64,000 nt of DNA from an uncultured Pelagibacteraceae bacterium (GCA_902513955.1 CABXOW010000003.1:1-64000); one strand, 5' to 3'; counted from the stretch's first letter, positions 46,368 through 57,859 are shown. The notes: generated from the sequence alone by a model not told the origin. Translations and numbers: made by a program.

Positions 46368-47456
46368 ATGGCACAAACAGTAAAAATTAATTCTGATACA
46401 TCAAAGCTTTCAAATAAAAGTGGATTGATGACTGGTGATCCAATTTATAAACCATTCAGATATCCTTGGTGCTACGATGCCTGGTTGACACAACAAAGAA
46501 TTCATTGGTTGCCAGAAGAAGTTCCGTTAGGAGATGACGTAAGAGATTGGCAAAAAGTAATTTCTGCTTCAGAGAAAAATTTACTAAAACAAATATTTAG
46601 ATTTTTTACCCAAGCAGATGTTGAGGTGAATAACTATTATATGGGCCACTGCATGAATGTGTTTAAACCTACAGAGGTTAAAATGATGTTATCAGTGTTC
46701 TCTGCTATGGAGACGGTACATATTGCAGCTTATTCACACTTATTAGACACTATTGGTTTACCTGAGACTGAATATTCTGAATTTTTGAAGATTAAAGCCA
46801 TGAAAGATAAATACGATTATCTTCAGAAATGTGATGTGAATTCATTGCATAATATTGCAAAAACACTAGCAATATTTAGTGCTTTTACTGAGGGCGTTCA
46901 ACTATTTGCTAGTTTTGCAATTTTACTTAACTTTCCACGTCATAATAAAATGAAGGGAATGGGACAAATCATAACTTGGTCAGTGAGAGATGAAACTTTG
47001 CACTGTAATTCAATGATAAGATTGTTTCAGGAGTTTATTAAAGAAAATAAAGAAATATGGACAGATAAATTAAAAAATGAAATTTATGAATCGTGCAAAA
47101 TAGCAGTATCACAGGAAGACGCTTTTATAGATGTTTCATTTGAAATGGGACCTCTTGAAAATCTAAAAGCACAAGAAGTAAAAGATTATATAAGATGGAT
47201 TGCAGACAGAAGACTTGTTCAATTAGGGCTTGAGAGAATTTATAATATCAAAAAAAATCCATTAACTTGGCTAGATTCAATATTAAACGCTGTTGAGCAT
47301 ATGAACTTTTTTGAAGGTAGATCTACAGAATATTCAAAAGCTGCAACACAAGGAACATGGCAGGACGCTTTTGAAGATTTAAAATCACCTTATTTCGATT
47401 TACTTGAAAAAAATAAAATTATTGGTGAAAAAGAATTTTTTAAACCTGAGCATTAG
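46368..47456 (+). CDS. nrdB: Ribonucleotide reductase class I beta subunit
   Basis: A 362-residue R2-type protein providing the radical for deoxynucleotide synthesis. Metal ligands are visible: first Asp in FTQADVEVNNYY, then ETVHIAAYSH with Glu, His and the radical Tyr, Glu in AFTEGVQLF, and RDETLHCNS with Glu and His. The tyrosine is kept, so it looks like an O2-dependent class Ia/Ib protein. No alpha subunit is adjacent. It follows the cupredoxin by 2 bases and is read from the FNR-controlled nirK unit, unless it has an internal promoter. Confidence 0.93.
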   Translation: MAQTVKINSDTSKLSNKSGLMTGDPIYKPFRYPWCYDAWLTQQRIHWLPEEVPLGDDVRDWQKVISASEKNLLKQIFRFFTQADVEVNNYYMGHCMNVFKPTEVKMMLSVFSAMETVHIAAYSHLLDTIGLPETEYSEFLKIKAMKDKYDYLQKCDVNSLHNIAKTLAIFSAFTEGVQLFASFAILLNFPRHNKMKGMGQIITWSVRDETLHCNSMIRLFQEFIKENKEIWTDKLKNEIYESCKIAVSQEDAFIDVSFEMGPLENLKAQEVKDYIRWIADRRLVQLGLERIYNIKKNPLTWLDSILNAVEHMNFFEGRSTEYSKAATQGTWQDAFEDLKSPYFDLLEKNKIIGEKEFFKPEH

Positions 47457-47468
47457 TGAGAAAACAGA

Positions 47469-48146
47469 ATGCTAAATAAAACTGTAATAAAAGATAAACC
47501 AATATGTAAAAATTTTTTAGAATACAATGATGTTAGAAAAAATTTAAATAATGCCACACCAGTTAATGATCCATTTAATCACTGGACATTTGATAAAGTT
47601 CTACCAAAAAAATTAGTAGATAAATTTCTTAAACTTCCAATTGATCCACCAGTTATAAATTCTTATTCAGGTAAAAGAGAAAGCAATAATAAAACACGAA
47701 TATTTTTTAATAATGAAAATTGTAAAAAATATGGTTGTATGGAAGTAATTGCAGAAATTTTTAATAGTGAAGGAATAATTAACACGTTAAGTTCAATTTG
47801 CGGTAAAGAATTGTCTAAAGGAAAACTTCGTATTGAGCATACATTAGATACAGGTGATTTTTGGTTAGAGCCACATTTAGATATTAAAGAAAAAATATTA
47901 ACTTTTTTGATTTATCTTTCAAGTGATACAAACACATATACAAAAAATTGGGGAACTACAATTTATAACAAAGATTTAACATTCAATTCAAAAGTATCTT
48001 ATAAACAGAATACTGGATTTATGTTTGTTCCAGGTCATGACACTTGGCATGGCGTTCCGAAACAATATATTTTTGGAGTTAGAAGAAATTTGATTATAAA
48101 TTATGTATCAAATGATTGGCAAAGTACTAATGAACTTTATAAATAA
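47469..48146 (+). CDS. 2-oxoglutarate/Fe(II) oxygenase-like protein
   Basis: A 225-residue protein with HxD in WLEPHLDIKEKILTF, the distal histidine in DTWHGVPKQ and the 2-oxoglutarate arginine in GVRRNLIINYV. It is a paralogue of the gene at 40200-40862, and the two flank the FNR cluster. It starts 12 bases after nrdB and is probably the last gene of the nirK operon. It converges on carB with 8 bases between the stops. The substrate is unknown. Confidence 0.75.
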   Translation: MLNKTVIKDKPICKNFLEYNDVRKNLNNATPVNDPFNHWTFDKVLPKKLVDKFLKLPIDPPVINSYSGKRESNNKTRIFFNNENCKKYGCMEVIAEIFNSEGIINTLSSICGKELSKGKLRIEHTLDTGDFWLEPHLDIKEKILTFLIYLSSDTNTYTKNWGTTIYNKDLTFNSKVSYKQNTGFMFVPGHDTWHGVPKQYIFGVRRNLIINYVSNDWQSTNELYK

Positions 48147-48154
48147 TGTTAAAT

Positions 48155-51100
48155 TTAAATATCTTGAAGAGAAGTTACTTCTAATTTTTTAGTTTTAAGA
48201 GATTTGATTGCTTCCAAACATGCTTGAGCAGTTGACATATTGGTACAATAGGGAACTTTATTTTTAAGTGCCGCTCTTCTAATGGCGATCGCATCACTAA
48301 TTCTATGCTCTCTGTTTCCACCGCCCGTATTAATAACGAGTGCAATTTTTTTAGAGTCCAAGACATCAACTATATGCGGGGATCCGGTACTTACTTTATT
48401 AATAATTCTACATTTCATTCCATGTTTTTGAATATATTCAGCAGTTCCTCTAGTTGCACATAAAGAGAAATTTAATTTAAGCAGTTGTTTTGCTAAATCA
48501 ATTCCTTCATCTTTATGAGAGTTTTTTAAAGAGACGAATGCAAGACCTTTTTTTGGAAGTGAGTTTGCTGCAGCAATTTGACTTTTGGCAAATGCCATAC
48601 CAAAATTTTTATCAAAACCCATAACTTCCCCAGTTGATTTCATTTCAGGTCCTAAAAGTAAGTCACTGTTAGGGAATTTATTAAAAGGAAATACTGCTTC
48701 TTTAACGGCATACATGCCCTTAGATTTATCTTTTAAATTAAACTTAGATAATTTTTCACCAGCCATTACACGTGATGCAATCTTAGCAAGAGGGAGGCCT
48801 TTAGCTTTTGAGACAAATGGCACTGTTCTACTTGCTCTAGGATTTACTTCAATTACATAAATTTCATCTTTTTTGATCGCAAATTGAATATTCATGAAAC
48901 CTTTAACTTTTAAAGCCAAAGCTAATTTTTTAGTTTGGTTTTCGATTTCTTTAATTAAAAATGGTTTAATTGATACTGGGGGTAAACTACAAGCGGAGTC
49001 TCCTGAGTGAATTCCAGCCTCTTCAATATGCTGCATGATACCTGCAACATGAACTTGTTTTCCATCAGATATAGCATCGACATCTACTTCCATTGCATGA
49101 TCAATAAATTTATCAATTAAAATTGGATTTTCTTCTGCTGCTTTAAATGCTTCTTCAACAAATTTTTTAAGTTGTTTTTTTTCATGAACAATTTCCATTG
49201 CTCTTCCACCTAATACATAAGAGGGCCTAACCATTAAAGGTAAACCAATTTTTTCAGCTATTTTAATTGCTTGTTTGAATGTTTTAGCAATTCCACTTTT
49301 TGCTTGTTTTAACTTTAATCTAATTAGTAGATTTCTAAATTGATCTCTGTCCTCAGCTAAATCTATAGATGTGTACTGCGTTCCTAAAATTGGAAGTTTA
49401 TTGTCATGTAAAAATTTAGCTAGTTTAATTGGAGTTTGACCACCGAATTGAGCAATAACACCAACTAAGTTTCCTTTTTCTTTTTCTATTATATTGAAGA
49501 CATATTCTTCTTTTAGTGGCTCAAAGTATAATCGATCACTGGTATCGTAATCAGTTGAAACAGTTTCAGGGTTACAATTGACCATGATAGTCTCAAAACC
49601 TGCATCTTTTAATGAAAAACTTGCCTGACAGCAGCAATAATCAAACTCTATTCCTTGTCCTATTCTATTAGGTCCTCCACCCAATATTATAATTTTTTTC
49701 TTAGCTGAAGGATCTGCTTCACACTCAGAATTAATTGAAAAATTTCGTTGATATGTTGAATACATATAAGGAGTGAAGGATTTAAATTCAGCCGCACAAG
49801 TATCAACTTTTTTAAATACAGGTAATATTTTAAGGGCAGTTCTTTTTCGTCTTACAACATCTTCTGAAGTATTAGTTAATTCTGAAAGTTTTTTATCAGA
49901 AAATCCAATGGATTTTATTCTATTAAATTCATTAAAGTCTCTTGGTAATCCTTTGTTTTTGATTTTATTTTCATTATCTACAATTTCTTTAATTTGATTT
50001 AAGAACCAAGGGTCGATTTTAGATAAAGTGAAAATTCTTTTTAAATTGATTTTTTTTCTAATTGCTTCTGCAATTAACAAAATTTTATTTGGAATATTTT
50101 CTTTAAGCTTCTTTTCAATTTGTTTTTTATTTAAATCAAATATTCTATCTAAACCTGAAAAACCAGTTTCAAGAGAAACCAATGCTTTTTGAAGGGACTC
50201 TTTAAAGTTTCTACCAATTGCCATTGCTTCTCCAACTGACTTCATAGAAGTGCCTAATGTTGCTGGAGAAGTTGAAAATTTTTCAAAAGTAAATCTTGGA
50301 ATTTTAGTTACTACATAATCAATGCTTGGTTCAAATGATGCTGGAGTTACTTTTGTGATCTCATTTTTTAATTCATCTAGCGTGTAACCAACAGCAAGTT
50401 TTGCAGCAACTTTTGCAATAGGAAAACCAGTTGCTTTTGATGCAAGAGCAGATGAACGAGACACTCTTGGGTTCATTTCAATTATAACCATTCGTCCATT
50501 TTTAGGATTGATTGCAAATTGAACATTTGAACCACCTGTTTCAACTCCAATTTTTCTAAGACAGGCAATGGATGCATTTCTCATTACTTGGTATTCTTTA
50601 TCCGTCAAGGTAAGAGCAGGGGCGACAGTAACAGAATCCCCTGTATGTATTCCCATTGGATCAATATTTTCAATTGAACAAATAATTATACAGTTGTCTT
50701 TTTTATCCCTCACAACCTCCATCTCAAATTCTTTCCAACCCTCTAAACATTCTTCAACTAATACTTGGCTCACAGGTGACTCGTGTAATCCATTTTTAAT
50801 AATTTTTAAGTAGTCTTTTTTGTTTTTAGCAATTCCACCTCCAAGACCTCCAAGAGTAAACGCAGGTCTTATGATTGCAGGTAAACCAATTTTATTTAAA
50901 ACTTTAGATGCTTGATTGATGTTATTAACGATTTCAGATTTAGGAAGATCTAAACCGATATCGATCATATTTTTTCTAAACTTCTTTCTGTCCTCTGCAT
51001 TAGAAATAGCTTTAGAATTTGCACCAATAAGTTCTATTTTGTATTTTTTTAGAATTCCTTTTTTCTCAGCTTCCATTGCAAGGTTGAGTGCAGTTTGACC

Positions 51101-51373
51101 GCCCATTGTTGGTAAAATTGCATCTGGTTTTTCTTTTTTGAGAATTTTCTCTAAAACCTCTAGGGTAATTGGTTCTATATAGGTTTTGTCAGCAACATCT
51201 GGATCAGTCATAATTGTTGCTGGATTTGAGTTTATTAGTACAACTTTATAACCCTCATCTCTTAAGGCTTTACAAGCTTGTGTTCCTGAATAATCAAACT
51301 CACAAGCCTGACCAATAATAATTGGACCAGCTCCAACAACTAATATTTTTTTAAGATCTTTTCTTTTTGGCAT
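48155..51373 (-). CDS. carB: Carbamoyl-phosphate synthase large subunit
   Basis: A 1,072-residue synthase making carbamoyl phosphate for pyrimidine and arginine synthesis. It has two homologous ATP-grasp halves ([29 protein letters not shown] and [30 protein letters not shown]) and a C-terminal MGS-like allosteric domain ([39 protein letters not shown]). It overlaps carA by 23 bases. It is full length. Confidence 0.97.
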   Translation of the reverse strand: MPKRKDLKKILVVGAGPIIIGQACEFDYSGTQACKALRDEGYKVVLINSNPATIMTDPDVADKTYIEPITLEVLEKILKKEKPDAILPTMGGQTALNLAMEAEKKGILKKYKIELIGANSKAISNAEDRKKFRKNMIDIGLDLPKSEIVNNINQASKVLNKIGLPAIIRPAFTLGGLGGGIAKNKKDYLKIIKNGLHESPVSQVLVEECLEGWKEFEMEVVRDKKDNCIIICSIENIDPMGIHTGDSVTVAPALTLTDKEYQVMRNASIACLRKIGVETGGSNVQFAINPKNGRMVIIEMNPRVSRSSALASKATGFPIAKVAAKLAVGYTLDELKNEITKVTPASFEPSIDYVVTKIPRFTFEKFSTSPATLGTSMKSVGEAMAIGRNFKESLQKALVSLETGFSGLDRIFDLNKKQIEKKLKENIPNKILLIAEAIRKKINLKRIFTLSKIDPWFLNQIKEIVDNENKIKNKGLPRDFNEFNRIKSIGFSDKKLSELTNTSEDVVRRKRTALKILPVFKKVDTCAAEFKSFTPYMYSTYQRNFSINSECEADPSAKKKIIILGGGPNRIGQGIEFDYCCCQASFSLKDAGFETIMVNCNPETVSTDYDTSDRLYFEPLKEEYVFNIIEKEKGNLVGVIAQFGGQTPIKLAKFLHDNKLPILGTQYTSIDLAEDRDQFRNLLIRLKLKQAKSGIAKTFKQAIKIAEKIGLPLMVRPSYVLGGRAMEIVHEKKQLKKFVEEAFKAAEENPILIDKFIDHAMEVDVDAISDGKQVHVAGIMQHIEEAGIHSGDSACSLPPVSIKPFLIKEIENQTKKLALALKVKGFMNIQFAIKKDEIYVIEVNPRASRTVPFVSKAKGLPLAKIASRVMAGEKLSKFNLKDKSKGMYAVKEAVFPFNKFPNSDLLLGPEMKSTGEVMGFDKNFGMAFAKSQIAAANSLPKKGLAFVSLKNSHKDEGIDLAKQLLKLNFSLCATRGTAEYIQKHGMKCRIINKVSTGSPHIVDVLDSKKIALVINTGGGNREHRISDAIAIRRAALKNKVPYCTNMSTAQACLEAIKSLKTKKLEVTSLQDI

Positions 51374-52544
51374 TTTTTTTCATGTTGTTAATAAATTCCT
51401 GAAATAAATAAACACTATCTTGTGGTCCTGGGTTCGATTCAGGGTGATATTGAACTGAAAATATTGGTTTATTTTTTAATCTGATACCTTCAATACAATT
51501 ATCAAATAAAGATTTATGAGTAACCTGAATATTTTTTGGTAAACTTTCTTTAATAATTTCAAAGCCATGATTTTGACTAGTTATTTCAACGTTATCATGA
51601 ACTAAATTTTTAACAGGATGATTGGCACCTCTATGACCAAGTTTCATCTTTTTTGTTTTAGCACCAAGTGTTAATGCAAGTATTTGATGGCCTAAACATA
51701 TACCAAATATTGGTAAATTCTTTTTAATTAATTTTTTAATTATATTGATTGCATATTTTCCAGTTGCAGCCGGATCTCCTGGGCCATTTGATAAAAATAT
51801 ACCATTTGGTTTAAGAGCTAAAATTTTATCAGCTGAAGTTTTACAAGAAACAACAGTCACTTTACAATTAAAATCAGAAAAATATCTTAAGATATTTTTC
51901 TTTATTCCATAATCGATTGCAACTACGTGAAAAGAACTTTTATTATTTTTTTTATAACCGGTTTCTTTTTTCCAAGTTTTAAGACCTTTCCAAACATAGT
52001 TTTTTGGTGTTGTAACTTTTTCTGCAAGATCAAGATTTTTTAATCCACTCCACCTAAAGGTTGAGTTAGTTAGTTTACTGATATTAAATTTTCCAGTTTT
52101 AGAGTAAGCAATGGTTCCTTTTGGAGCGCCATTATCTCTAATGTAATTAGTTAAACTTCTGGTATCTAATCCTGTAATACCAACAATTTTATTTTTCTTA
52201 AGCCAAGCATCTAAATGAAGAAATGATCTGTAATTTGATGGTGATGTTATTTCTGAATTAAACACCACTCCTTTAGTCCATATTTTATCTGACTCGTAGT
52301 CTTCTTTATTAGTTCCAACATTTCCAATATGAGGGAATGTAAAGTTTATAATTTGTCCGGCATAAGATGGATCAGATATAATTTCTTGGTAGCCTGTTAT
52401 TGATGTATTAAAGCAAACTTCTCCAGTAGCATTTCCTTGGTAGCCAATCCCAATTCCTTTGAAAACCTTCTTGTTTTCGAGAACTAAAACGCCTGTATTA
52501 ATTTGTGATTTTTTTGAGTTAGTTTTTTTTGCTTTTTTGATCAA
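51351..52544 (-). CDS. carA: Carbamoyl-phosphate synthase small subunit
   Basis: A 397-residue glutaminase subunit that feeds ammonia to CarB. The N-terminal CarA domain has [26 protein letters not shown]. The class I glutaminase triad is Cys in [14 protein letters not shown], and His and Glu in [12 protein letters not shown]. It starts 126 bases from the divergent yqeY gene, and that gap must hold both promoters. Confidence 0.96.
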   Translation of the reverse strand: MIKKAKKTNSKKSQINTGVLVLENKKVFKGIGIGYQGNATGEVCFNTSITGYQEIISDPSYAGQIINFTFPHIGNVGTNKEDYESDKIWTKGVVFNSEITSPSNYRSFLHLDAWLKKNKIVGITGLDTRSLTNYIRDNGAPKGTIAYSKTGKFNISKLTNSTFRWSGLKNLDLAEKVTTPKNYVWKGLKTWKKETGYKKNNKSSFHVVAIDYGIKKNILRYFSDFNCKVTVVSCKTSADKILALKPNGIFLSNGPGDPAATGKYAINIIKKLIKKNLPIFGICLGHQILALTLGAKTKKMKLGHRGANHPVKNLVHDNVEITSQNHGFEIIKESLPKNIQVTHKSLFDNCIEGIRLKNKPIFSVQYHPESNPGPQDSVYLFQEFINNMKKNAKKKRS

Positions 52545-52670
52545 TTACAACTCATAAGTTAAAGGTTAATACAATAAATGCATTATTATCGCAACAGAGA
52601 TGTATTATAAAATTGTAAAAAAACAATTTTTCTTTTGAAGAATTTTTTCTTTGCAGTAGATTAAAAAATT

Positions 52671-53132
52671 ATGTCTTTAAAACAAACTATCGAAACTGAA
52701 TATAAAAACGCTTTAAAATCTAAAGAGAAAACTAAAATATCAACCTATAGGTTAATATTATCTTCAATTAAGGATTTGGATATTGTTAACAGATCGGGTC
52801 CGAACAAAAAAGAGACCGACGATGAAGACATTAAGAAGCTTTTAAAAAAAATGGTCAAGCAAAGAGCCGAATCGATAGATATCTATAAAAAGAACAACAG
52901 ATCAGATCTTTTAGAGGTTGAGCAAAATGAATATGATATTTTAACAGGATTTTTACCTAAACAGCTTGGTGAAGAGGAAACAAAAAAAATATGTGCTGAA
53001 GTAATTTCAAAACTTGGAGCAAGTTCAGTTAAAGATATGGGTAAAGTAATGGGGGAATTAAAAAAATTACATGCTGATGAAATTGATTTTGCAAAGGCAG
53101 GTCCTCTAATTAAGGAATTGTTGAGTAGTTAA
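52671..53132 (+). CDS. yqeY: YqeY/GatB-like protein
   Basis: A 153-residue YqeY-family protein with the C-terminal helical domain also found in GatB (LGASSVKDMGKVMGELKKLHADEIDFAKAGPLIKELL). The N-terminus (EYKNALKSKEKTKISTYRLILSSIKD) is typical. It may act in tRNA-dependent amidation or aminoacyl-tRNA handling. The yqeY-dnaG-rpoD order is common in Alphaproteobacteria. Its stop overlaps the dnaG ATG by one base. Confidence 0.92.
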   Translation: MSLKQTIETEYKNALKSKEKTKISTYRLILSSIKDLDIVNRSGPNKKETDDEDIKKLLKKMVKQRAESIDIYKKNNRSDLLEVEQNEYDILTGFLPKQLGEEETKKICAEVISKLGASSVKDMGKVMGELKKLHADEIDFAKAGPLIKELLSS

Positions 53133-54907
53133 TGAAGTATCCTAAAGAGTACCTTGATGAAATTAAAACAAGGCTCAAAGTTTCAACAGTTGTATCAAAG
53201 TCAGTTGCTTTAAAGAAAAGAGGCAAGGAATATGTTGGTCTATCTCCTTTTAAAACAGAAAAAACTCCATCTTTTACCGTTAATGATGAAAAAGAATTTT
53301 ATCACTGTTTTGCAACATCTGAGCACGGAAACATCTTTGATTTTGTAATGAAAACTCAAAATTTTAAATTTGGTGAAGCTGTTAAACATTTAGCTCAATT
53401 AGCTGGTATGCAACCCTATATGTTTTCAAAACAAGACGAAGAAAGAGAAAAAAAATGGAAAGAATATTTATCAATTTATAGTCAGTATGTTGATTTTTAT
53501 CATAGTGAGTTATTAAAAAATGAAGCTTATTCAAATGCTAGAGATTATTTAAAAAATAGATCTTTAGGCAAAGAAGAGGTTAAGAAATTCAAAATTGGAT
53601 ATATTGAGAAAAATCCAAATTTTTTTGAAAAATTAAAAAATGAATTTAGTGAGCAAACTTTAATAGAAAGTGGCTTGTTCTATCTTGATGAAAAGAAAAA
53701 TACATATGTCGAAAGATTTAGAGGCAGGTTAATTTTTCCAATTAATAATATTTCTGGACAACCGATTGCATTAGGCGGAAGAATAATTGAAAATTTAGAT
53801 TATTTAGCAAAATATATAAATTCTCCAGAAACAACTTTTTTTAAAAAAGGCTCAAACTTATATAATTTAGATTTAGCTAGAAAATTATCTAATAAATTAG
53901 ATCATATATATTTAGTTGAAGGATATATGGATGTTGTTGGTTTAAGTAAAAATGGAATTGAAAATGTAGTTGCTAACCTTGGAACATCATTAACAGATAA
54001 GCAAATTTTAACGTTAAATCAATTTTTTGATGATATCATAATTTGTTTTGATGGTGACGAAAGTGGCTATAAAGCTGCTCTTAGAGCAGCAGAAAACTCA
54101 ATTAAAGAATTGAAACCTGAAAAACAGATATCTTTTTTATTTTTACCCGATAAAGAAGATCCTGATAGTTATGTTAACAAACATGGTAAAAACTATTTTA
54201 TAGATTTTTCTAAGCAAAGCAAACTGTCAATACATCAGTTTATTTTTAGTCATTATAAAAAACAAACTGAGAATAACCCATCTTCAATGGCTATATTTGA
54301 GAAGAAGCTTAGAGCTATTGCAAACACCATTAAAGATGATTTTATTAAAAAATATGTTTTAGAATATTTTTTAGAAAAAATTGCGGATTTAACTCCACAC
54401 TCTAATCAAAATAAGAAAAAGTTTTATGTTAAAAAGACAAAAACACTAGACTCTACTAAAAAGTATATTAACGAAAGCCAATCCATAACTGGTGTTGAGC
54501 TAAAAGAATTTTCTTTGCTATACTTAGTTCTGAATAACCTATCCCTTTTTCAAGCAAATATTCATTTAATTGAAAATATTAAATTATTTACTGAAATAAA
54601 TAAGCAAATATTTGTTTCAACTATTGAAAGATTAAAGTCTGGTGAACAGATTAACATTGAGGATTTAAACTTAGACAAACAATTATTAGATAAGGTTAAT
54701 AAGTTTGCGCCCATTAAACATATTCTAAAAAATAAGCCAGATGACGACAATCAGGTAATAGAATTGCTTGATGATATTACAAAAGATTTATTCAATTATG
54801 ATCTTGAGTTTAGAATCCAAGAATTAGAATCGAAGTTCTCAAAGGATATGAGTGAAACGACATTTAATGAGCTAAAAGAGTTGAAAAACGAGAGAAAAAT
54901 CAATTAA
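53132..54907 (+). CDS. dnaG: DNA primase
   Basis: A 591-residue primase that makes RNA primers for replication. The N-terminal zinc-ribbon region shows YVGLSPFKTEKTPSFTVNDEKEFYHCFATSEHGNIFDFVM. One usual zinc ligand (commonly CPFH) is replaced by SPFK, so ligand cysteines look reduced. The TOPRIM domain has YLVEGYMDVVGL and ICFDGDESGYKAALRA, and the C-terminal helicase-binding domain is present. It is followed by rpoD. Confidence 0.95.
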   Translation: MKYPKEYLDEIKTRLKVSTVVSKSVALKKRGKEYVGLSPFKTEKTPSFTVNDEKEFYHCFATSEHGNIFDFVMKTQNFKFGEAVKHLAQLAGMQPYMFSKQDEEREKKWKEYLSIYSQYVDFYHSELLKNEAYSNARDYLKNRSLGKEEVKKFKIGYIEKNPNFFEKLKNEFSEQTLIESGLFYLDEKKNTYVERFRGRLIFPINNISGQPIALGGRIIENLDYLAKYINSPETTFFKKGSNLYNLDLARKLSNKLDHIYLVEGYMDVVGLSKNGIENVVANLGTSLTDKQILTLNQFFDDIIICFDGDESGYKAALRAAENSIKELKPEKQISFLFLPDKEDPDSYVNKHGKNYFIDFSKQSKLSIHQFIFSHYKKQTENNPSSMAIFEKKLRAIANTIKDDFIKKYVLEYFLEKIADLTPHSNQNKKKFYVKKTKTLDSTKKYINESQSITGVELKEFSLLYLVLNNLSLFQANIHLIENIKLFTEINKQIFVSTIERLKSGEQINIEDLNLDKQLLDKVNKFAPIKHILKNKPDDDNQVIELLDDITKDLFNYDLEFRIQELESKFSKDMSETTFNELKELKNERKIN

Positions 54908-54974
54908 TTTGATTAAATTAGTAATGGATTTTTACTAATTTGATATTATATAAGTCTCTCATACTTATATTGTC

Positions 54975-56801
54975 GTGGAAAGAATAATTACAAAATCATT
55001 TGCTAGATTAATGGGTCGTGGAACTCATAGAGGCTTTATCACATACGAAGAATTAAGCAAATCACTTGGAAAAAGAAATTTATCAGATGAAAATTTATCA
55101 CAAGCCTTTATTCATATTTTAGATGAAAGCGTAACTTTAGTAGAAAAAAAATCTGATTTTAAAGTTTTAAGAAAAAAAGAAGGATCCTCCAAAGAAGAAG
55201 GTAAGACAATGGAGAAAAGTGATGATCCTATTAGAATGTATTTACGAGAAATGGGTGGTGTTGAATTACTTTCAAGAGAAGGTGAAATTGCTATTGCTAA
55301 AAGAATTGAAGCTGGAAAAGATGTAATGTTGATAGCTTTATCGCAAAGCCCAATGACTGCTCAACAGTTCTACCAATGGAATAATCAATTACAAAAAGAT
55401 GAAATTTTAGTTAGAGAAATTATAGATATTGATACCAATTACATGGAAGACGAGTCTACTGGTCCTAGCGCAAAACAAAAAAACGCAGGTGAGACCGATA
55501 AAGATGAAAGCTCTGGTGAAAGTGATGAAGATGATTTTAACCCAACGCTTGCTGCTATGGAAACTGAAATTAAACCTAAGGTTTTGAAGACAGTAAATAC
55601 TTTAACAAAAGAATATACAAAATTAATAAAATATCAAAAAGAAAAATTAGATTGTGTTTTAAATTCAAAAAATTTTTCTCCAGCAAAAAAAAAAGGGTAT
55701 GAAAAAATTGTTGAAGATATTTTAGAAAATATTAAGTCACTTCAATTGTCACCTTCAGTTTTAGAAGAATTAGTTCAAAAACACTATATTGAAAATAAAA
55801 AAATTATATCTCTAGAAGGTAATCTTTTAAGGTTAGCAATGGATCACAATATTCCAAGAAATGAGTTTATTAAATTTTATATTGGCAATGAGATAAATCC
55901 AAATCTTAAAAAATTTTTAGATACCAATTTAATTTGGAAACAATTTTTTGCAAATAACAAAGAAGAGTTTATAAATATTAGAGAAAGATTAATTGAGATT
56001 AGTCACAAATTAGGAATTTCAGTTACTGATTTTAAAAAATTAGTTAGTAGAGTTCAAAAAGGTGAAAAAGAGTCAAGAATTGCTAAAAAAGAGATGGTTG
56101 AGGCTAATTTAAGATTAGTAATATCAATTGCTAAAAAATATACTAATAGAGGCCTTCAGTTTTTAGATTTAATTCAAGAAGGAAATATTGGCCTTATGAA
56201 GGCAGTTGATAAATTTGAGTACAGAAGAGGATACAAATTTTCTACTTATGCTACATGGTGGATTAGACAAGCAATCACAAGATCAATTGCTGATCAAGCT
56301 AGAACTATTAGAATTCCAGTTCATATGATTGAAACAATTAATAAGATTGTTAGAACTCAAAGATTAATTTTGAGTGAGTTTGGAAGAGAAGCAACTCCTG
56401 AGGAGTTGTCTCAAAAGCTCAGAATGCCACTAGACAAAGTTAGAAAAGTTTTAAAAATCTCTAAAGAACCAGTTTCATTGGAAAAACCAGTGGGTGATGA
56501 AGAAGATAGTAGTTTGGGAGATTTTATAGAAGATACAAAAGCATTAGCGCCGTTAGAACAAGCTATTAAATCTAACTTAGGAGAGGCAACAACTAAAATC
56601 TTATCCACATTAACCCCAAGAGAAGAAAGAGTTTTAAGAATGAGATTTGGTGTTGGAATGAATACAGATCATACTTTAGAAGAAGTGGGTCTTCAGTTTT
56701 CTGTGACTAGAGAAAGAATTAGACAAATAGAGGCAAAAGCTCTCAGAAAATTAAAACATCCAAGTAGATCAAAACAATTAAAGAGTTTTTTGGAGAGCTA
56801 A
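54975..56801 (+). CDS. rpoD: RNA polymerase primary sigma factor
   Basis: A 608-residue sigma-70 with a GTG start at 54975. Region 1.2 ([21 protein letters not shown]), region 2 ([68 protein letters not shown]), region 3 and region 4 ([30 protein letters not shown]) are complete. Region 1.1 is short at the N-terminus, and an acidic non-conserved region lies around residues 155-190. A tRNA-Val follows by 4 bases. Confidence 0.96.
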   Translation: MERIITKSFARLMGRGTHRGFITYEELSKSLGKRNLSDENLSQAFIHILDESVTLVEKKSDFKVLRKKEGSSKEEGKTMEKSDDPIRMYLREMGGVELLSREGEIAIAKRIEAGKDVMLIALSQSPMTAQQFYQWNNQLQKDEILVREIIDIDTNYMEDESTGPSAKQKNAGETDKDESSGESDEDDFNPTLAAMETEIKPKVLKTVNTLTKEYTKLIKYQKEKLDCVLNSKNFSPAKKKGYEKIVEDILENIKSLQLSPSVLEELVQKHYIENKKIISLEGNLLRLAMDHNIPRNEFIKFYIGNEINPNLKKFLDTNLIWKQFFANNKEEFINIRERLIEISHKLGISVTDFKKLVSRVQKGEKESRIAKKEMVEANLRLVISIAKKYTNRGLQFLDLIQEGNIGLMKAVDKFEYRRGYKFSTYATWWIRQAITRSIADQARTIRIPVHMIETINKIVRTQRLILSEFGREATPEELSQKLRMPLDKVRKVLKISKEPVSLEKPVGDEEDSSLGDFIEDTKALAPLEQAIKSNLGEATTKILSTLTPREERVLRMRFGVGMNTDHTLEEVGLQFSVTRERIRQIEAKALRKLKHPSRSKQLKSFLES

Positions 56802-56805
56802 CAAG

Positions 56806-56880
56806 GGGCCGTTAGCTCAATAGTAGAGTACTGCATTGACATTGCAGGGGTAGTTGGAGCGTAACCAACACGGCCCACCA
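56806..56880 (+). tRNA. tRNA-Val (anticodon GAC), unusual loops
   Basis: Acceptor GGGCCGT pairs with ACGGCCC, the anticodon stem CTGCA/TGCAG encloses TTGACAT (GAC) and CCA is encoded. The D arm GCTC/GAGT has a 7-base loop AATAGTA without the usual GG. The T stem GTTGG/CCAAC encloses AGCGTAA instead of the standard TTCRANN. All stems pair well, so the gene is probably functional, but the tertiary D-T loop contacts must differ from normal. Confidence 0.85.
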
Positions 56881-56885
56881 AATCA

Positions 56886-57725
56886 TCAGCATGTTCTTCT
56901 TGCAACTACATAGCTCCTATCATTAAAAGATTTGATTATTTTTTTTTCATAACCAAACTTATTAGAAATTTCATTTACAGCCTTTACTATTCCTGGAAAC
57001 AGTTTTTCATTATAATCATCAAAAACGATAATATCTCCATCTTCTTGGTGTTTTTCTATAATATTAAATTCAAACAAAACATCCTCGTAAGTGTGTGCTC
57101 CATCTAGGAATGCAAAATTAATCCTTTGCAAACCAATTTTTTTTAATTCTATATTTGAATATCCTTGGTGAAAAATAATATACTTATCAACTAGGTACTT
57201 CCATGGTTCTAATAGTTCCTGTCTGGTAATTGGACCTTCTATATGGTCAGTAATACAATTCCAATAAATTTTTTTTGTATGTGGGAGGACATCAAACGTA
57301 AGAATAGATCCTGATATGTTGCTATCGTTTAGAGCTTTTGCCATACATAAACTTGAAAATCCTCTTGCAGTTCCTGTTTCTAAAATTACTAAATTCTCTA
57401 AATTTGTTTTATTTCTTGAAATGTATTCTCTTAGAGAACTATAAAGAATTTTACCATGAGCATAATTAAGTTCACTTTTTTTTATTACAATTTGTGTTCT
57501 TAGAGCAAGATTATTTAGCCAATCATTTTCTATTTTATAACCTGTAGTTTCTTCGTATTGATTAACTTCAGGGTTATTTTTCAATGAAGCTTTAGTCCAA
57601 AGGTCATAGTACTTTTCTTTATTAGAAATTGGTTTAATTGAGAAAGGTTGATTATTCCATTTTTTATATGCGAGATTATCCAATCTATATAATACATGTT
57701 TTAATAAAGTCGAAAAAAGCCTCAT
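56886..57725 (-). CDS. Class I SAM-dependent methyltransferase-like protein
   Basis: A 279-residue protein of the methyltransferase_24/CmcI-TylF-like type. The AdoMet site is VILETGTARGFSSLCMAKAL, followed by DVLPHTKKIYW, FAFLDGAHTYEDVLFEF and IIVFDDYNEKLFPG. The substrate is unknown, but this family often methylates sugars or small molecules, including in surface polysaccharide clusters. It is a lone minus-strand gene between tRNA-Val and the tRNA-Met fragment, so it may be part of variable cargo. Confidence 0.72.
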   Translation of the reverse strand: MRLFSTLLKHVLYRLDNLAYKKWNNQPFSIKPISNKEKYYDLWTKASLKNNPEVNQYEETTGYKIENDWLNNLALRTQIVIKKSELNYAHGKILYSSLREYISRNKTNLENLVILETGTARGFSSLCMAKALNDSNISGSILTFDVLPHTKKIYWNCITDHIEGPITRQELLEPWKYLVDKYIIFHQGYSNIELKKIGLQRINFAFLDGAHTYEDVLFEFNIIEKHQEDGDIIVFDDYNEKLFPGIVKAVNEISNKFGYEKKIIKSFNDRSYVVARRTC

Positions 57726-57859
57726 AAAAGTAAATAATTTAAATTATAATAATCATTTTAATCTATAGATTTTTTTTGTTTTTACCATTTAAACATATAA
57801 TGTTTCTTAATAATTCTTGTGAGATTCAAAAAATTATTGTAATTACTAAATTGTTTTTT

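Noticed and set aside
48155-51373. Several plus-strand open frames of 60-90 residues antisense to carB
   Set aside because: carB is full length and strongly conserved, and the antisense frames show no start signals or family features.
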